Source: Opitutaceae bacterium
Lineage (GTDB): Bacteria > Verrucomicrobiota > Verrucomicrobiia > Opitutales > Opitutaceae
Assembly (NCBI GenBank): GCA_002694885.1
Contig: NZNM01000103.1
Coordinates: forward strand, 1 to 36,585
Reading direction: 5' to 3'
Length of the DNA stretch: 36,585 nucleotides
In this document: positions 1-8,569 of the stretch, one piece after another
Position numbering within the stretch: the stretch's first letter is position 1
How the letters are laid out: the number at the start of each line of letters is the position of its first letter
Position numbers and translations under genes: made by a program
Notes under the pieces: model-generated
The model's database searches: none
The model's input: only the letters and a program-made list of their open reading frames with translations
What the model was told of the DNA's origin: nothing

Positions 1-5
1 ACACT

Positions 6-560
6 TTGAAGGCGCAGGAAATGGTGTGGAGCAAATCCGAGTTGGAGCTTGAGCGCCTGAATTCTATTGCCCTAAAAAATATGGGTTTAGAGGCCGACGT
101 GGTTCTTTTTTTTAATGAACTCGACCACTATACCTTAACGGAAAAAACCGAACTCGTACTTGCCTTGGACGAACTCGATGTGGATGGGCGACTGGAACTT
201 GTCCGTCTGCTGTTGGAGGTTCAAGGGCGTGAGGAAGCGCTTTTGATGGTGAAGATCGTTTCGGTCTTCGGAAATTATAATCAGTTAGTAAAACCATTGC
301 ATAGACTGGAGGTTAGAAGAGGACTGGCAGTGGCGGTGAGTGAGAACGGTTCTGTAATTCTCCCTTTGGCATTGGATTATCTCCATTGGTCTCCGGAGTT
401 GACCGAGTCGCTACTGTCGGAGGAAATGGCAGGAGCCACTCGCGAGCTTTGGATCAGCGGAACGGCCTCTTCGATAGCCAAGCGGCAACTGGCTCTGAAG
501 AACTGGGAGTTGCGTGAAAATTGTTTTGTTACGTTCTCGAAACTGAGAACGTCGCTTTGA
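6..560 (+). CDS. Hypothetical protein, probably the 3' part of a longer gene
   Basis: The reading frame is open to the left edge of the window and the first usable start is a TTG at base 6, so the true start probably lies upstream and this is the C-terminal part of a larger protein. The visible 184 residues are rich in Leu and Glu, look soluble and mostly helical, and contain no membrane segment, signal peptide or recognisable catalytic motif. The frame ends in TGA, followed by about 190 bases without a gene before the next CDS. I do not recognise a family and propose no function. Confidence 0.55.
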   Translation: MKAQEMVWSKSELELERLNSIALKNMGLEADVVLFFNELDHYTLTEKTELVLALDELDVDGRLELVRLLLEVQGREEALLMVKIVSVFGNYNQLVKPLHRLEVRRGLAVAVSENGSVILPLALDYLHWSPELTESLLSEEMAGATRELWISGTASSIAKRQLALKNWELRENCFVTFSKLRTSL

Positions 561-748
561 GGCCCTATTGAAATCGATTTTCGGGGATCGAAACGATTTG
601 CAAGAGGTGGATCAAACTACTCATTCAACTCTCTTCTGAGTGGTATGCCTTACGAAAGGGATTTCACGTCTTAGCTTAGACAACTGATTTCGATTGCGCC
701 TCTTCGAAAGCCGTGTCTTATACATCGAAAGTTTAACCCATAAATTCT

Positions 749-2191
749 ATGTTATCTCGCCGTAAATTTATCAAAGCCTCCGCGCTGGCTACGAGCGCAT
801 TTGCAATTACACCTTCCTGGGCTAAAGCAGCCAACGGAGACATTCGGGTTGCCGTAGTTGGTCTTCGTGGAAGAGGAAAGAGCCTTATCAAGGACGTATT
901 CCGAACTGAAGGAGCCCGCCTGGTCGCTCTTTGCGATGTGGACACAGACGTTTTGGCGGAACGGGCTGCTGATGTTGACAAGGAGTATGGCGTTACTATC
1001 AGCCAAGAGACGGATTATCGAAAGCTGCTCGAGCGAAAGGACGTGGATGCAGTCGTATTGACTACGCCTAATCATTGGCACGCTCTGCAAACCGTTTGGG
1101 GCTGCCAAGCGGGCAAGGACGTTTACGTGGAAAAGCCGGTTTGCCATAGCGTTTGGGAAGGACGCCAAATGGTCAAAGCTGCCAAGCAATACGGCAGAAT
1201 CGTTCAGGCAGGGTTTCAGAACCGCTCTGACGTTGGCTTGAACGAAGCGTTTCCATGGATCCACGCGGGCAACATCGGCGAAATCAAAATGGTTCGTGGA
1301 TTGTGCTATCGGAATCGGGAAAGCGTCGGTAAGATCGACAGTCCACTGGTGCCGCCAGAATCCGTGGACTACGATATGTGGCTTGGGCCCGCCGAACATC
1401 AGGACCTTTACCGTCCAAGATTCCACTATGATTGGCACTGGGACTTCAACACCGGCAACGGAGACTTGGGCAACCAAGGGCCACACGAGCTTGATCTAAT
1501 GCGATGGATTCTTGGCGATCCTGACCATCCGTTGAAAGTCCAGTCGCTCGGAGGCAGATTTGGTTGGAGCGATGCAGGCAACACCCCGAATATGGGTATC
1601 ACTACTTTCGACTGGGGCGGGATTCCCGCCATTTTCGAAGTAAGAAACCTATGGGTAAAGCCAGAACTGAACAGCGCCCCGAACTTCAAGGGAAGCCGAG
1701 TTGGAGTTATTGTCACTTGCGATGGAGGCGAATTCCGCGGTGGACGCGGAGGCGGAATCGTTTATGACAATGATGGGAAGAAACTCAAAGCGTTCAAGGG
1801 TGATGGTGGATTCGATCATTTCCCAGCCTTCATTAGAGCGGTCAATAGCCGCAATGAAGCGGATGTGGCTTCCCATCTGGAAAGCGCATATAAATCGAGC
1901 TGCCTCGCGCATTTGGGAAATATTTCCTATATGGAAGGAGAAGAAGCGAACGGCAAAGCAACCGCGAAATTCGCTGGGAAAGATTCATTGCTGGAAGAGG
2001 CCCACGGCCGCTTTCATGACCAGCTAGAAGAGTGGAGTGTAGACCAGTCTAGAGAGCTTTGGAAAATTGGCAACGAGCTGAAATTCGATGCCAGTTCCGA
2101 AAAGTTTGTCGGTGGTAAAGGTTATCGTCAGGCCAACAAGCATCTCAAGCGCGCGTATCGCCAGGATTACGAAGTACCCGCGAAGGTTTAG
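749..2191 (+). CDS. Tat-exported Gfo/Idh/MocA family oxidoreductase
   Basis: This 480-residue protein belongs to the Gfo/Idh/MocA family of NAD(P)-dependent sugar and inositol dehydrogenases. Residues 4-9 (SRRKFI) followed by a short hydrophobic stretch and an alanine-rich cleavage region form a twin-arginine signal, so the enzyme is probably exported folded with its cofactor. The Rossmann motif VVGLRGRGKS lies near residue 36, and the family's EKPVCHSVWEGR motif with the conserved Lys follows near residue 129. The C-terminal alpha/beta substrate domain includes a GDLGNQGPHELDL segment with likely active-site His. Length fits the secreted subfamily abundant in Verrucomicrobiota and Planctomycetota. 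Substrate cannot be read from sequence. The upstream region is AT-rich with no clear Shine-Dalgarno. The gene stands alone and is followed by a strong terminator. Confidence 0.92.
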   Translation: MLSRRKFIKASALATSAFAITPSWAKAANGDIRVAVVGLRGRGKSLIKDVFRTEGARLVALCDVDTDVLAERAADVDKEYGVTISQETDYRKLLERKDVDAVVLTTPNHWHALQTVWGCQAGKDVYVEKPVCHSVWEGRQMVKAAKQYGRIVQAGFQNRSDVGLNEAFPWIHAGNIGEIKMVRGLCYRNRESVGKIDSPLVPPESVDYDMWLGPAEHQDLYRPRFHYDWHWDFNTGNGDLGNQGPHELDLMRWILGDPDHPLKVQSLGGRFGWSDAGNTPNMGITTFDWGGIPAIFEVRNLWVKPELNSAPNFKGSRVGVIVTCDGGEFRGGRGGGIVYDNDGKKLKAFKGDGGFDHFPAFIRAVNSRNEADVASHLESAYKSSCLAHLGNISYMEGEEANGKATAKFAGKDSLLEEAHGRFHDQLEEWSVDQSRELWKIGNELKFDASSEKFVGGKGYRQANKHLKRAYRQDYEVPAKV

Positions 2192-2218
2192 AAACCTCAG
2201 AGCAATACGGATTTTCAG

Positions 2219-2250
2219 CCGGGCTCCGATTGATCGGAGCCCGGTTTTTT
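2219..2250 (+). terminator. Rho-independent terminator after the Gfo/Idh/MocA gene
   Basis: A perfect 12-bp inverted repeat (CCGGGCTCCGAT and ATCGGAGCCCGG), separated by only two bases, is followed directly by six T. The closing pairs must open to make a loop. It lies 27 bases after the stop codon and separates this transcript from ribE. Confidence 0.93.
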
Positions 2251-2321
2251 ATGCGATTGGGGGTTAATGCCATTGCAAAATCCATTGCGCAATCCTGTGA
2301 GATGGCCGATAGTCCTTCGAA

Positions 2322-2918
2322 ATGTTTACGGGACTAGTTGAAGAAACTGGAGAAGTATTGAGTTTTCACGCGCAGCCAGATAGTTGGCGCTTGAAATTGA
2401 GAGGTGAAGTCGTTTCCGAAGATGTCAAAATCGGAGACAGTATAGCCGTTAATGGATGCTGCTTATCGGTGACCGAGATGAGCGAGCATACGCTAGTTTT
2501 TGATGTGCTCGAAGAAACTCGGTTGGTGACTAATCTGAAAAAGGTCGATCTAGGATCAAGAGTGAATCTAGAGAGAAGCTTGCGGAACGATGGTAGAGTT
2601 GGTGGCCACTTCGTAACTGGCCATGTAGACTGCGTAGGAAAAATCAAGGAAATCAAGCACCAGGGCAGGGATGTATTATTGAAAATCGAGGCTCCCAAAA
2701 CATTCCGAAAGTACCTAGTCTATAAAGGCTGCATTTCAGTCGATGGGATTTCCCTCACGGTTGCTGAAGTTGACGATCAATTGATAAGCATCTGGCTAAT
2801 TCCGCACACTTTAGAAATGACCAATCTGGTGGAGCGTAAATCGGGCGATCTGGTCAATCTCGAATTCGATCTTCTCGCTAAGTATGCCGAGAAAATCCTG
2901 TTAAGCCAAGACCGATAA
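2322..2918 (+). CDS. ribE: Riboflavin synthase, alpha subunit
   Basis: Riboflavin synthase dismutates two molecules of 6,7-dimethyl-8-ribityllumazine into riboflavin and 5-amino-6-ribitylaminouracil, the last step of riboflavin synthesis. The 198 residues start with the signature MFTGLVEETG and contain the duplicated lumazine-binding barrel: the first half has the IGDSIAVNGCCLSVTE segment, and the second half repeats it as KGCISVDGISLTVAE. GGHFVTGHVD marks the boundary between the halves. Length is typical of the family. No FMN riboswitch fits in the 70 bases between the upstream terminator and the start. The UDG gene begins four bases after its stop, so the two are very probably cotranscribed. 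No other rib gene is in the window. Confidence 0.96.
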   Translation: MFTGLVEETGEVLSFHAQPDSWRLKLRGEVVSEDVKIGDSIAVNGCCLSVTEMSEHTLVFDVLEETRLVTNLKKVDLGSRVNLERSLRNDGRVGGHFVTGHVDCVGKIKEIKHQGRDVLLKIEAPKTFRKYLVYKGCISVDGISLTVAEVDDQLISIWLIPHTLEMTNLVERKSGDLVNLEFDLLAKYAEKILLSQDR

Positions 2919-2922
2919 GCGG

Positions 2923-3855
2923 ATGAAGTCAGAGCTGGAAGCGATTGTGGAGGAATTGAAACGCTTACGCGATGATGGCGTGAACTATGTTAGTGTATCC
3001 GATGAAACTATACATACATTGAGGCAAGTTTCTTTGGATGGAAATCGTGTAGAGAACGAGGCTGCCTCGAAAGAAAGCAGTTCGCCCGTATCTACAGAGA
3101 TTCCGGAAAAAATCAAATCAGCTTCGCCGGAAGAATTCGATCGATTGCTAAAGGATGAGGTCGTCAAAAATCCTAGCCGGTCGCCGACAAGCGATTCTCC
3201 TTTCGGAGACCCTCCTGCGTTTACATTGCCAGAGGGCGATAAAAGAGCGCGTTGGGAAGCTCTTAAAGAAATCGTTTTAAATTGTCCCGTATGCCAAAAG
3301 AATACTCGTGATGGATATAAGACGGTCTTTGGCGTTGGCGATCTCGACGCGGATATCTTCTTTTGCGGCGAGGCTCCAGGAGGCGACGAAGAAGAGCAGG
3401 GCGAGCCGTTTGTGGGCAAGGCCGGCCAATTGCTCAATAAGATGATCAAGGCGATGGGGCTGGAGCGCGAGCAAGTCTACATTGGCAACATTATGAATTG
3501 GCGCCCAAGGCTACCTACGCGAGTGGGCAATCGTCCTCCTACCAAAGAGGAGATGGCATTCTGTCTGCCCTATTTGGCAGGGCAGATCGAAATTGTGAAA
3601 CCTAAGCTGATTGTCGCTTTAGGGGCGACTGCGGCCAAAGGTTTGCTCGGGTTCGATTCGTGCAGGACCTTGAGGGAAGTGAAGGGAATTTGGCATGAGT
3701 TCGCAGAAACGCCCTTGATTTCGACCTATCACCCATCGTATCTGCTACGCAACGACAGTAAGCGTGACAAGCGAGCCGCTTGGGAGGATCTTTTGAAAGT
3801 GATGGAGCGTTGCGAACTGCCAATCAGCGAAAAACAGCGGGGCTATTTCCTTTAG
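2923..3855 (+). CDS. Family 4-type uracil-DNA glycosylase with an N-terminal extension
   Basis: This protein should remove uracil from DNA as the first step of base-excision repair. Residues from about 105 onward match family 4 uracil-DNA glycosylases: the uracil-pocket motif [20 protein letters not shown], the central [14 protein letters not shown] strand-helix, and the catalytic HPSYLLR motif near the C-terminus. The iron-sulphur cysteines CPVC and AFCLPYL are present, but the position that is KCRPP in thermophilic family 4 enzymes reads NWRPR, so one of four cluster ligands appears replaced by Trp. The first roughly 105 residues are a Glu/Lys/Ser-rich, probably disordered extension. At 310 residues it is longer than the roughly 200-residue thermophilic enzymes. 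It is coupled to ribE (four-base gap) and ends ten bases before a convergent gene. Confidence 0.9.
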   Translation: MKSELEAIVEELKRLRDDGVNYVSVSDETIHTLRQVSLDGNRVENEAASKESSSPVSTEIPEKIKSASPEEFDRLLKDEVVKNPSRSPTSDSPFGDPPAFTLPEGDKRARWEALKEIVLNCPVCQKNTRDGYKTVFGVGDLDADIFFCGEAPGGDEEEQGEPFVGKAGQLLNKMIKAMGLEREQVYIGNIMNWRPRLPTRVGNRPPTKEEMAFCLPYLAGQIEIVKPKLIVALGATAAKGLLGFDSCRTLREVKGIWHEFAETPLISTYHPSYLLRNDSKRDKRAAWEDLLKVMERCELPISEKQRGYFL

Positions 3856-3865
3856 GGAAACGCCG

Positions 3866-4285
3866 CTAGTTGCGGTCGCGGCCAACGAGTTCGGAAATTC
3901 GCTCGTTCAATGTGTTCAGCGGAACAGTCTTTGCCAAAACGAGATCGACGTTCTTCGGGGAATCATCCCCCGAATTGATCATGTCTCCAAATCCAGTTAC
4001 CATGATTATGGGAGTTTCAGGGCTTTTGGACTTGATCTTATTTGCTAGGGCGTCGCCAGTCATGTTGGTCATTGCCCGATCCGTAATCACGAGATCATAT
4101 GGGTTCGATCAGAATGCTTCTAAGGCATCTTCAGCTGATTCGAAATTGTCCACTTCGTGGTCGCCATTGCCTAGCAACTCGGAAATCACTTCCAGTAGAA
4201 CGGCTTCATCATCAACAAGCATCACTCGGAGAGGTCGCGATTGCTCATCGTTAGATGAGAGGCTCGGTTTTTTCGTTGGTGACAT
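3866..4285 (-). pseudogene. Single-domain response regulator interrupted by an in-frame TGA
   Basis: From the ATG at 4285, which overlaps the last 35 bases of the upstream kinase gene, the frame encodes a receiver domain with the acidic pocket RVMLVDDEAV near residue 24, the phosphoacceptor Asp in YDLVITDRAM (codon 69), the switch Thr in IIMVTGFGD and the conserved Lys in VLAKT. Codon 59 is TGA (bases 4109-4111), between EDALEAF and SNPYDLV; a CGA arginine codon would restore the usual sequence, so one C-to-T change explains it. Homology resumes in the same frame and continues to a TAG, which would give 139 residues without the stop. Overlap with the kinase implies translational coupling and a cognate pair. 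As read, the product lacks the phosphorylation site and should be non-functional unless the TGA is read through. Confidence 0.85.
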
Positions 4286-6233
4286 CTTTTGCAGGCAGTA
4301 GCAATGTCACGGTGGATCCGGCTCCTTTTTTGGATTCGATACGGAAATCGCCTCCGTGGCGTTTGACGATATTGGATACTATTGAAAGCCCGAGTCCTGT
4401 GCCCGATTTCCCTTTCGTCGAATAGAAAGGGTCCTGGCATTTGAGAATCTCTTTTTCAGACATTCCTTTACCAGTATCTATAATTTGTATACTAACTTGA
4501 TTTTGGAAGTCTTTGATGGAAAGAGTAATCGATCCATCTTTCTTTATGGCATCGGCTGCGTTGAGAACAAGATTGGAAAGCGCTTGCCGGATCTCGGGTT
4601 CGTTTGCATGAAGCTGCCTATCTGTCTCGACTATAATACTGAAATCGATGTCCCCCCCGCTCGCTTCGGCTTGGCTTTTCCATCGATGCTGGGTGAGATC
4701 CTTGACTTGCTGAGCAAGCGTATTGGGATCAATATTTACCGCCACTTCGGTTTCCTGATCTTGAGACCGGTAGAATTCTTGGAGGCGATTGACGACAGCG
4801 GCTCCGTCTTGCGCGGCGACTTTGATTTTCTCCAGAAACGAGACCAATTTCTGGTTGTCACGCCCATCCTCGGGCATTTTCAGAAGGAGTTCTGAGAAAC
4901 CAAGAATAGGCGCGAGTAGATTGTTGAAATCGTGGGCGATACCGCTTGCCATTTGACCCAAGGATCGAAGGATTTCTTGTTGTATCGCTACACTTTGAGT
5001 TTCCCGCTCTCGAGTCACGTTTTCTAAAGCTATAGCGGAACCTCGGAGAGAACCTTTGCTGTCCCGCAAAGGAAGAATGCGAACTCTTGCCCAAAAGCCG
5101 TCGTTGTTCTTGCGATACAGATAGATTTCTCGCTCGCAATCTGTTTGATTTTCAAGGGCCGATTTCAGAGACGTCGCAGCATCCCCATCAGTCGCTTCGC
5201 CCTGAAGATCTAAGAACGACTTTTCGATGAACTCGTTTCGAGAAAAACCCGTTTCCATCTCGAAAACGAGATTGGAGGCGATGAATGGCGAATCGATGGC
5301 TGGCTGTCCGATGATCGCGATGGAGCGTCCGGGGAGACCATTGTTCAGATTGTCGAGAACCGCCCTAATTCCGGATTTTTGGAGTGTGATGTCAACGGCT
5401 CGAAAACTCCAACCAGACGAAGTAGGTTGCCCATGCAAAAGAAGGCTATGCTCTCTTTCCTGGCCGACCTTTAAGCGAACTTGCCGCAAATCTCTTTCAA
5501 AGGGACGTTCGTTATTTGAAATGAGCTTTGAAAATCGGTCTAGGTCCTCCGAATGAATCGAGTCAAGGAGGTTAATGGTTTTGAGGTCCGCTGCTTCTAG
5601 ACAAAGAAGCTCTATGAACGCCTTATCGGCCCTTTTAAGTGATCCATCGGCCTCGCAACTAAATCGGAAGATTGTATCATCCTCTTTCCAGCAGTCCTTG
5701 ATTTCTGAAGCGGGTGTTGCGACCGCTTTCAATACGATGCGCGTTTGCTCTGGGCAAATGCCAACAAACAGCGGGATTCTTTTTAGTGAAATGCGGTTGG
5801 AGGACCCATTGTGTCGAATGGTTTTGACGGTGGCCTCCTCCTGGTTTTGCGGGAGCTCCAAACAACTGAACCAAGCTTTGAAGGAGATGGGATCTTCGAC
5901 GAGGTCAAAGATGCTTTTCCCAGAAAGCTCTCCATTCTTTTGATACCAAATGGATTTGATTTCGCCCGCAGCATCTAGAAAGCGTCCGAACCCATCATGG
6001 AGTGTGTAGGCCGCGTTTTCGCTTGATAGGCTAAAATCCCTGAACAGATCCCAGTTCAATAGGGGCAGGGTTGTATCGGTGCCGGTAAGGGTACGGTTTG
6101 GAGTTTCGCAACGAGTCGAAGTCCCCTCATCATGAGCGCTACTGGCGCGAGAAGATAAGGGAGATTGATCGGCTTGAACGTCGTCGCCAGCTGGTCGCGA
6201 TCCGCCAGAAGCCTCTGGTCGTTTTCCATCCAT
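4251..6233 (-). CDS. Cytoplasmic multi-PAS sensor histidine kinase
   Basis: This 660-residue sensor kinase has no clear membrane segment, so it is probably soluble. After a Ser/Gly-rich, low-complexity N-terminus come three PAS-like regions (about 65-170, 185-285 and 300-408). The third aligns well with LOV domains, including the FWARVRILPLRD strand, but the flavin-reactive Cys position is Phe340. The transmitter follows: H-box ASGIAHDFNNLL (His434), N-box NLVLNAADAI near 555, G1 IIDTGKGM near 586, F-box DPFYSTKGKSGTGLGLSIV near 601. The HDFNN form is typical of HisKA kinases that pair with stand-alone receivers. Its end overlaps the disrupted response regulator. It lies 127 bases after the end of the LuxR-type regulator gene on the same strand. 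The ligand or stimulus is unknown. Confidence 0.93.
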   Translation of the reverse strand: MDGKRPEASGGSRPAGDDVQADQSPLSSRASSAHDEGTSTRCETPNRTLTGTDTTLPLLNWDLFRDFSLSSENAAYTLHDGFGRFLDAAGEIKSIWYQKNGELSGKSIFDLVEDPISFKAWFSCLELPQNQEEATVKTIRHNGSSNRISLKRIPLFVGICPEQTRIVLKAVATPASEIKDCWKEDDTIFRFSCEADGSLKRADKAFIELLCLEAADLKTINLLDSIHSEDLDRFSKLISNNERPFERDLRQVRLKVGQEREHSLLLHGQPTSSGWSFRAVDITLQKSGIRAVLDNLNNGLPGRSIAIIGQPAIDSPFIASNLVFEMETGFSRNEFIEKSFLDLQGEATDGDAATSLKSALENQTDCEREIYLYRKNNDGFWARVRILPLRDSKGSLRGSAIALENVTRERETQSVAIQQEILRSLGQMASGIAHDFNNLLAPILGFSELLLKMPEDGRDNQKLVSFLEKIKVAAQDGAAVVNRLQEFYRSQDQETEVAVNIDPNTLAQQVKDLTQHRWKSQAEASGGDIDFSIIVETDRQLHANEPEIRQALSNLVLNAADAIKKDGSITLSIKDFQNQVSIQIIDTGKGMSEKEILKCQDPFYSTKGKSGTGLGLSIVSNIVKRHGGDFRIESKKGAGSTVTLLLPAKDVTNEKTEPLI

Positions 6234-6360
6234 GGATTTACTGATTGTTGCGAAGGCTGAGTCCTTTCAGCCCGAAATTGCGGAAGGAGAATTTCTCGAT
6301 CCGCGATTTCCTGGGAAATAGGAAAAATGGCTGTGAATTTAGTGGAATAGGATTCGCAGG

Positions 6361-6999
6361 TTAAGCTAGCGAAATTAGCTCGTTCTTGATCGCGTAGCGA
6401 GTCAACGCAGCGACATCATGGAGATTGAGCTTTCTCATGATATTCGTCCGGTGATTGTCCACCGTCCGGACGGATATGTTGAGACGAGCTGCGATCTCTT
6501 TCGTTGAGTAACTTTCGGCTACGAACTGCAGAATCTGCTTTTCGCGATCGGAGAGGGGGATCTCACTAGAGCTGGAATCAGGATTGAGAATCAAGGAACG
6601 CATGACGCTTGCCATTTTCGGGCCGATAAAGGTTCCGCCCCCGGAAATGATGTCTAGCGCTTTCTTGAATTCGTCGAAACCGTCCATCTTGTCGACATAT
6701 CCTTGAGCTCCAGCGGATAGGAGTTCCCGAATGTTTGCGGAGCTAGCTTTTCCGGAGAAAATTAGCACCTTAAGGCCAGGTACATGCAACGTCAGTCCAC
6801 GAAGAACCTCGGTGCCGCTGAGTTCAGGGAGACCGACATCTAGAATGACGGTGTCCGGCTTTAGCTTAATGCATCCTTGCAGACCTTCCTTGCCGTTGCC
6901 GAAGGAACCTACAATCTCATAGCCCGGCAAAACCGAAATAAATTCGGAAACCATCTCTCTGATTGCGGTTTGATCTTCTATAATTACGACGCTTTTCAT
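6361..6999 (-). CDS. NarL/FixJ-family response regulator (receiver plus LuxR-type HTH)
   Basis: A two-domain transcription regulator. The receiver domain (about 1-120) has the acidic pair in VVIIEDQ, phosphoacceptor Asp54 in VILDVGLPELSG, and the Lys in GYVDKMDGF. The LuxR-type helix-turn-helix (about 145-210) carries LSDREKQILQFVAESYSTKE and the recognition helix VRTVDNHRTNIMRKL. I start it at the ATG at 6999, giving 212 residues, because MKSVVIIED is the normal beginning of this family and AGGAAG lies about ten bases upstream; an in-frame start 39 bases earlier is possible. Its kinase partner cannot be assigned with certainty: the downstream multi-PAS kinase is the nearest candidate, but that already has an adjacent receiver gene. 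Confidence 0.94.
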   Translation of the reverse strand: MKSVVIIEDQTAIREMVSEFISVLPGYEIVGSFGNGKEGLQGCIKLKPDTVILDVGLPELSGTEVLRGLTLHVPGLKVLIFSGKASSANIRELLSAGAQGYVDKMDGFDEFKKALDIISGGGTFIGPKMASVMRSLILNPDSSSSEIPLSDREKQILQFVAESYSTKEIAARLNISVRTVDNHRTNIMRKLNLHDVAALTRYAIKNELISLA

Positions 7000-7182
7000 G
7001 TATTTGAACTTCCTGTTGCTCCCTAGAACTACGGCCACGGGGTATTTTTCTTAAGTAGCAAATCCTCGAGAACTCACTCGAATGGAGGCTTTTGCCACAA
7101 TCGTCTTAGGGCGCATCGCTCGAAATGGGTGGATTCGGATGGTATCGGTCGGGTCTCAATTTGATCTCTACCGTTTGGATGG

Positions 7183-7217
7183 AGAAAAAGGCGGGCCTCG
7201 GTTAAACCGGAGCCCGT
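7183..7217 (-). terminator. Probable terminator downstream of the actin-like gene
   Basis: On the minus strand, a GC-rich stem (GGGCTCCGGTT pairing with AACCGAGGCCC, two internal mismatches, short AT loop) is followed by a run of five T. It lies about 75 bases after the stop codon of the actin-like gene and would end that transcript. The rest of 7000-7289 shows nothing I can assign beyond the likely promoter area of the LuxR-type regulator. Confidence 0.65.
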
Positions 7218-7289
7218 CATCCTATTCCTGCACCACAAAGTGCTTGTACTAACAAACCTACCCCTAGGTCTATATCACCTGTAAGTACA

Positions 7290-8527
7290 CTAACGTAAAA
7301 GATTCTGCCATTGTCGTTCTTCGGCCTGCTGGGCTGCGATCGAGGCCCCCAGGGCGACGAGGCGCTTGTAGCCGTCACCTGCTTCGATGACGCGACATTC
7401 GCCGAAGCCGGCTTCCTTGAGCAAATTCTGGAGATTTCCGGCGAGTCCTGGTATGCGGCTGCCGCCTCCGGTAAGAAAAATATTTTGCAAGAGACCTGGA
7501 ATGCTATCGGGGTCCGCTCGCTCGATAAGATATTCTACTCCCTGAAAAACGCGCTGAAGCAATTCGGTGCAACCTCTGTCAATCGCTTCGCCAACCTCTA
7601 GGCTTTTGAGCTTACCGCGAATCATTATGGGCGTCATAACGGTCTCCTTGGATCCGCAAACAAATGAGTTTCGCTCTTTGATATCCCGGCACCTTGGCAA
7701 GGTGATTCCGCAATCTGGATATCTAGAGAGAATAGCGTCTTGAACAATCTCGTCCACCTGATCGCCTGCGAACTCGATCGAAAGCTGATCGTCGTCCGAA
7801 GGATAGCATCCTTGAATTAGGCACATGTCGGTCGAGCCAGCTCCTATATCCACGAAGAGGGAATTGGCGACCGCGTCGCTGTTCGCATTGGATTCGCGTG
7901 ATCCCAGGGCGGCCAAGAACGGTTCCGGAATGAGAATGACGCGATCGAATATTCTAGTAGCAGCAAGGCGAAGATCTTCCCGGGCTTTTTCTCCCGCTTT
8001 GGATGGTAATCCGATTACCACTCTTAGTTCGGTATCTTCGCTCGTGCCGACTCGACTTCTGACGTGGTTTAGAAAGTCGCGGGCAGCCTCAAAATTCGTG
8101 ATTACTCCATTTTGAAGAGGATAGACCAAATCTAAGTGGAGTTTATGGGCCAAGGCTTCATCCCAAAAAAAACTGTCCGGTTTTCCGGTAGGATACCTGG
8201 CAGGATTCCGCTGCGCGCGTACCCAACTACAGTTGGAATCTCTGTGTTAAGCGTTGAGGCATCATTCTTGGCAGAGGCTAGTTGAATACAGGTTCGACTC
8301 GTTCCCAGGTCGAGCCCGACAAGTAGGGTTGCTCCCGTATCAAGTTGTGGGCGCTCAGAAGATGTCCGGGGACCAGACGTAAATTTTGCCTTGTTGAATG
8401 ATAGGTCCTGATCGTTGTCCGAGTCCGCGGTCGAAATCAAGTCTTGCGAAGCGGGATAGCCGAGGAACGCAGTGTCTTGGCTGGAGGCGAGGCTGTCTTC
8501 TAAAGGCGTTGTAGAGCTTTGGTTCAT
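7290..8527 (-). pseudogene. MreB/Hsp70-fold (actin-like) ATPase, frame broken at a T8 run
   Basis: The two pieces together encode an actin-superfamily ATPase of about 410 residues. The first (8527 to about 8163) has a roughly 65-residue Ser/Asp-rich extension and then the phosphate-1 motif LVGLDLGTSRTCIQLA. The second (from about 8162) has the MreB-type segment HKLHLDLVYPLQNGVI, the phosphate-2 motif FVDIGAGSTDM and the adenosine motif FLTGGGSRIPGL. The frame changes by -1 at eight T (8165-8172): the first frame runs on only to a stop near 8132, and the second piece has no convincing start of its own. One extra base would give a continuous VFFGDEALAHK reading. A real mutation, sequence error, ribosomal slippage on T TTT TTT, or transcriptional slippage are all possible. 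It lies 42 bases after the 211-residue-class unknown gene and is probably in its operon. A role in cell shape or scaffolding is inferred from fold only. Confidence 0.82.
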
Positions 8528-8569
8528 ATTGGAATAGAAATTCGTGTCCCTATCAGTGGTTAGCGACGT

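Noticed and set aside
752-1486. 244-codon open frame on the minus strand opposite the Gfo/Idh/MocA gene
   Set aside because: It lies entirely antisense to a gene with clear family motifs and has no recognisable domain.
2251-2321. FMN riboswitch before ribE
   Set aside because: Only about 70 bases are available and none of the conserved FMN-aptamer segments is visible.
3870-4301. 143-codon plus-strand frame over the response regulator
   Set aside because: Antisense to a receiver domain with all key residues; composition is Ser-rich and unlike a real protein.
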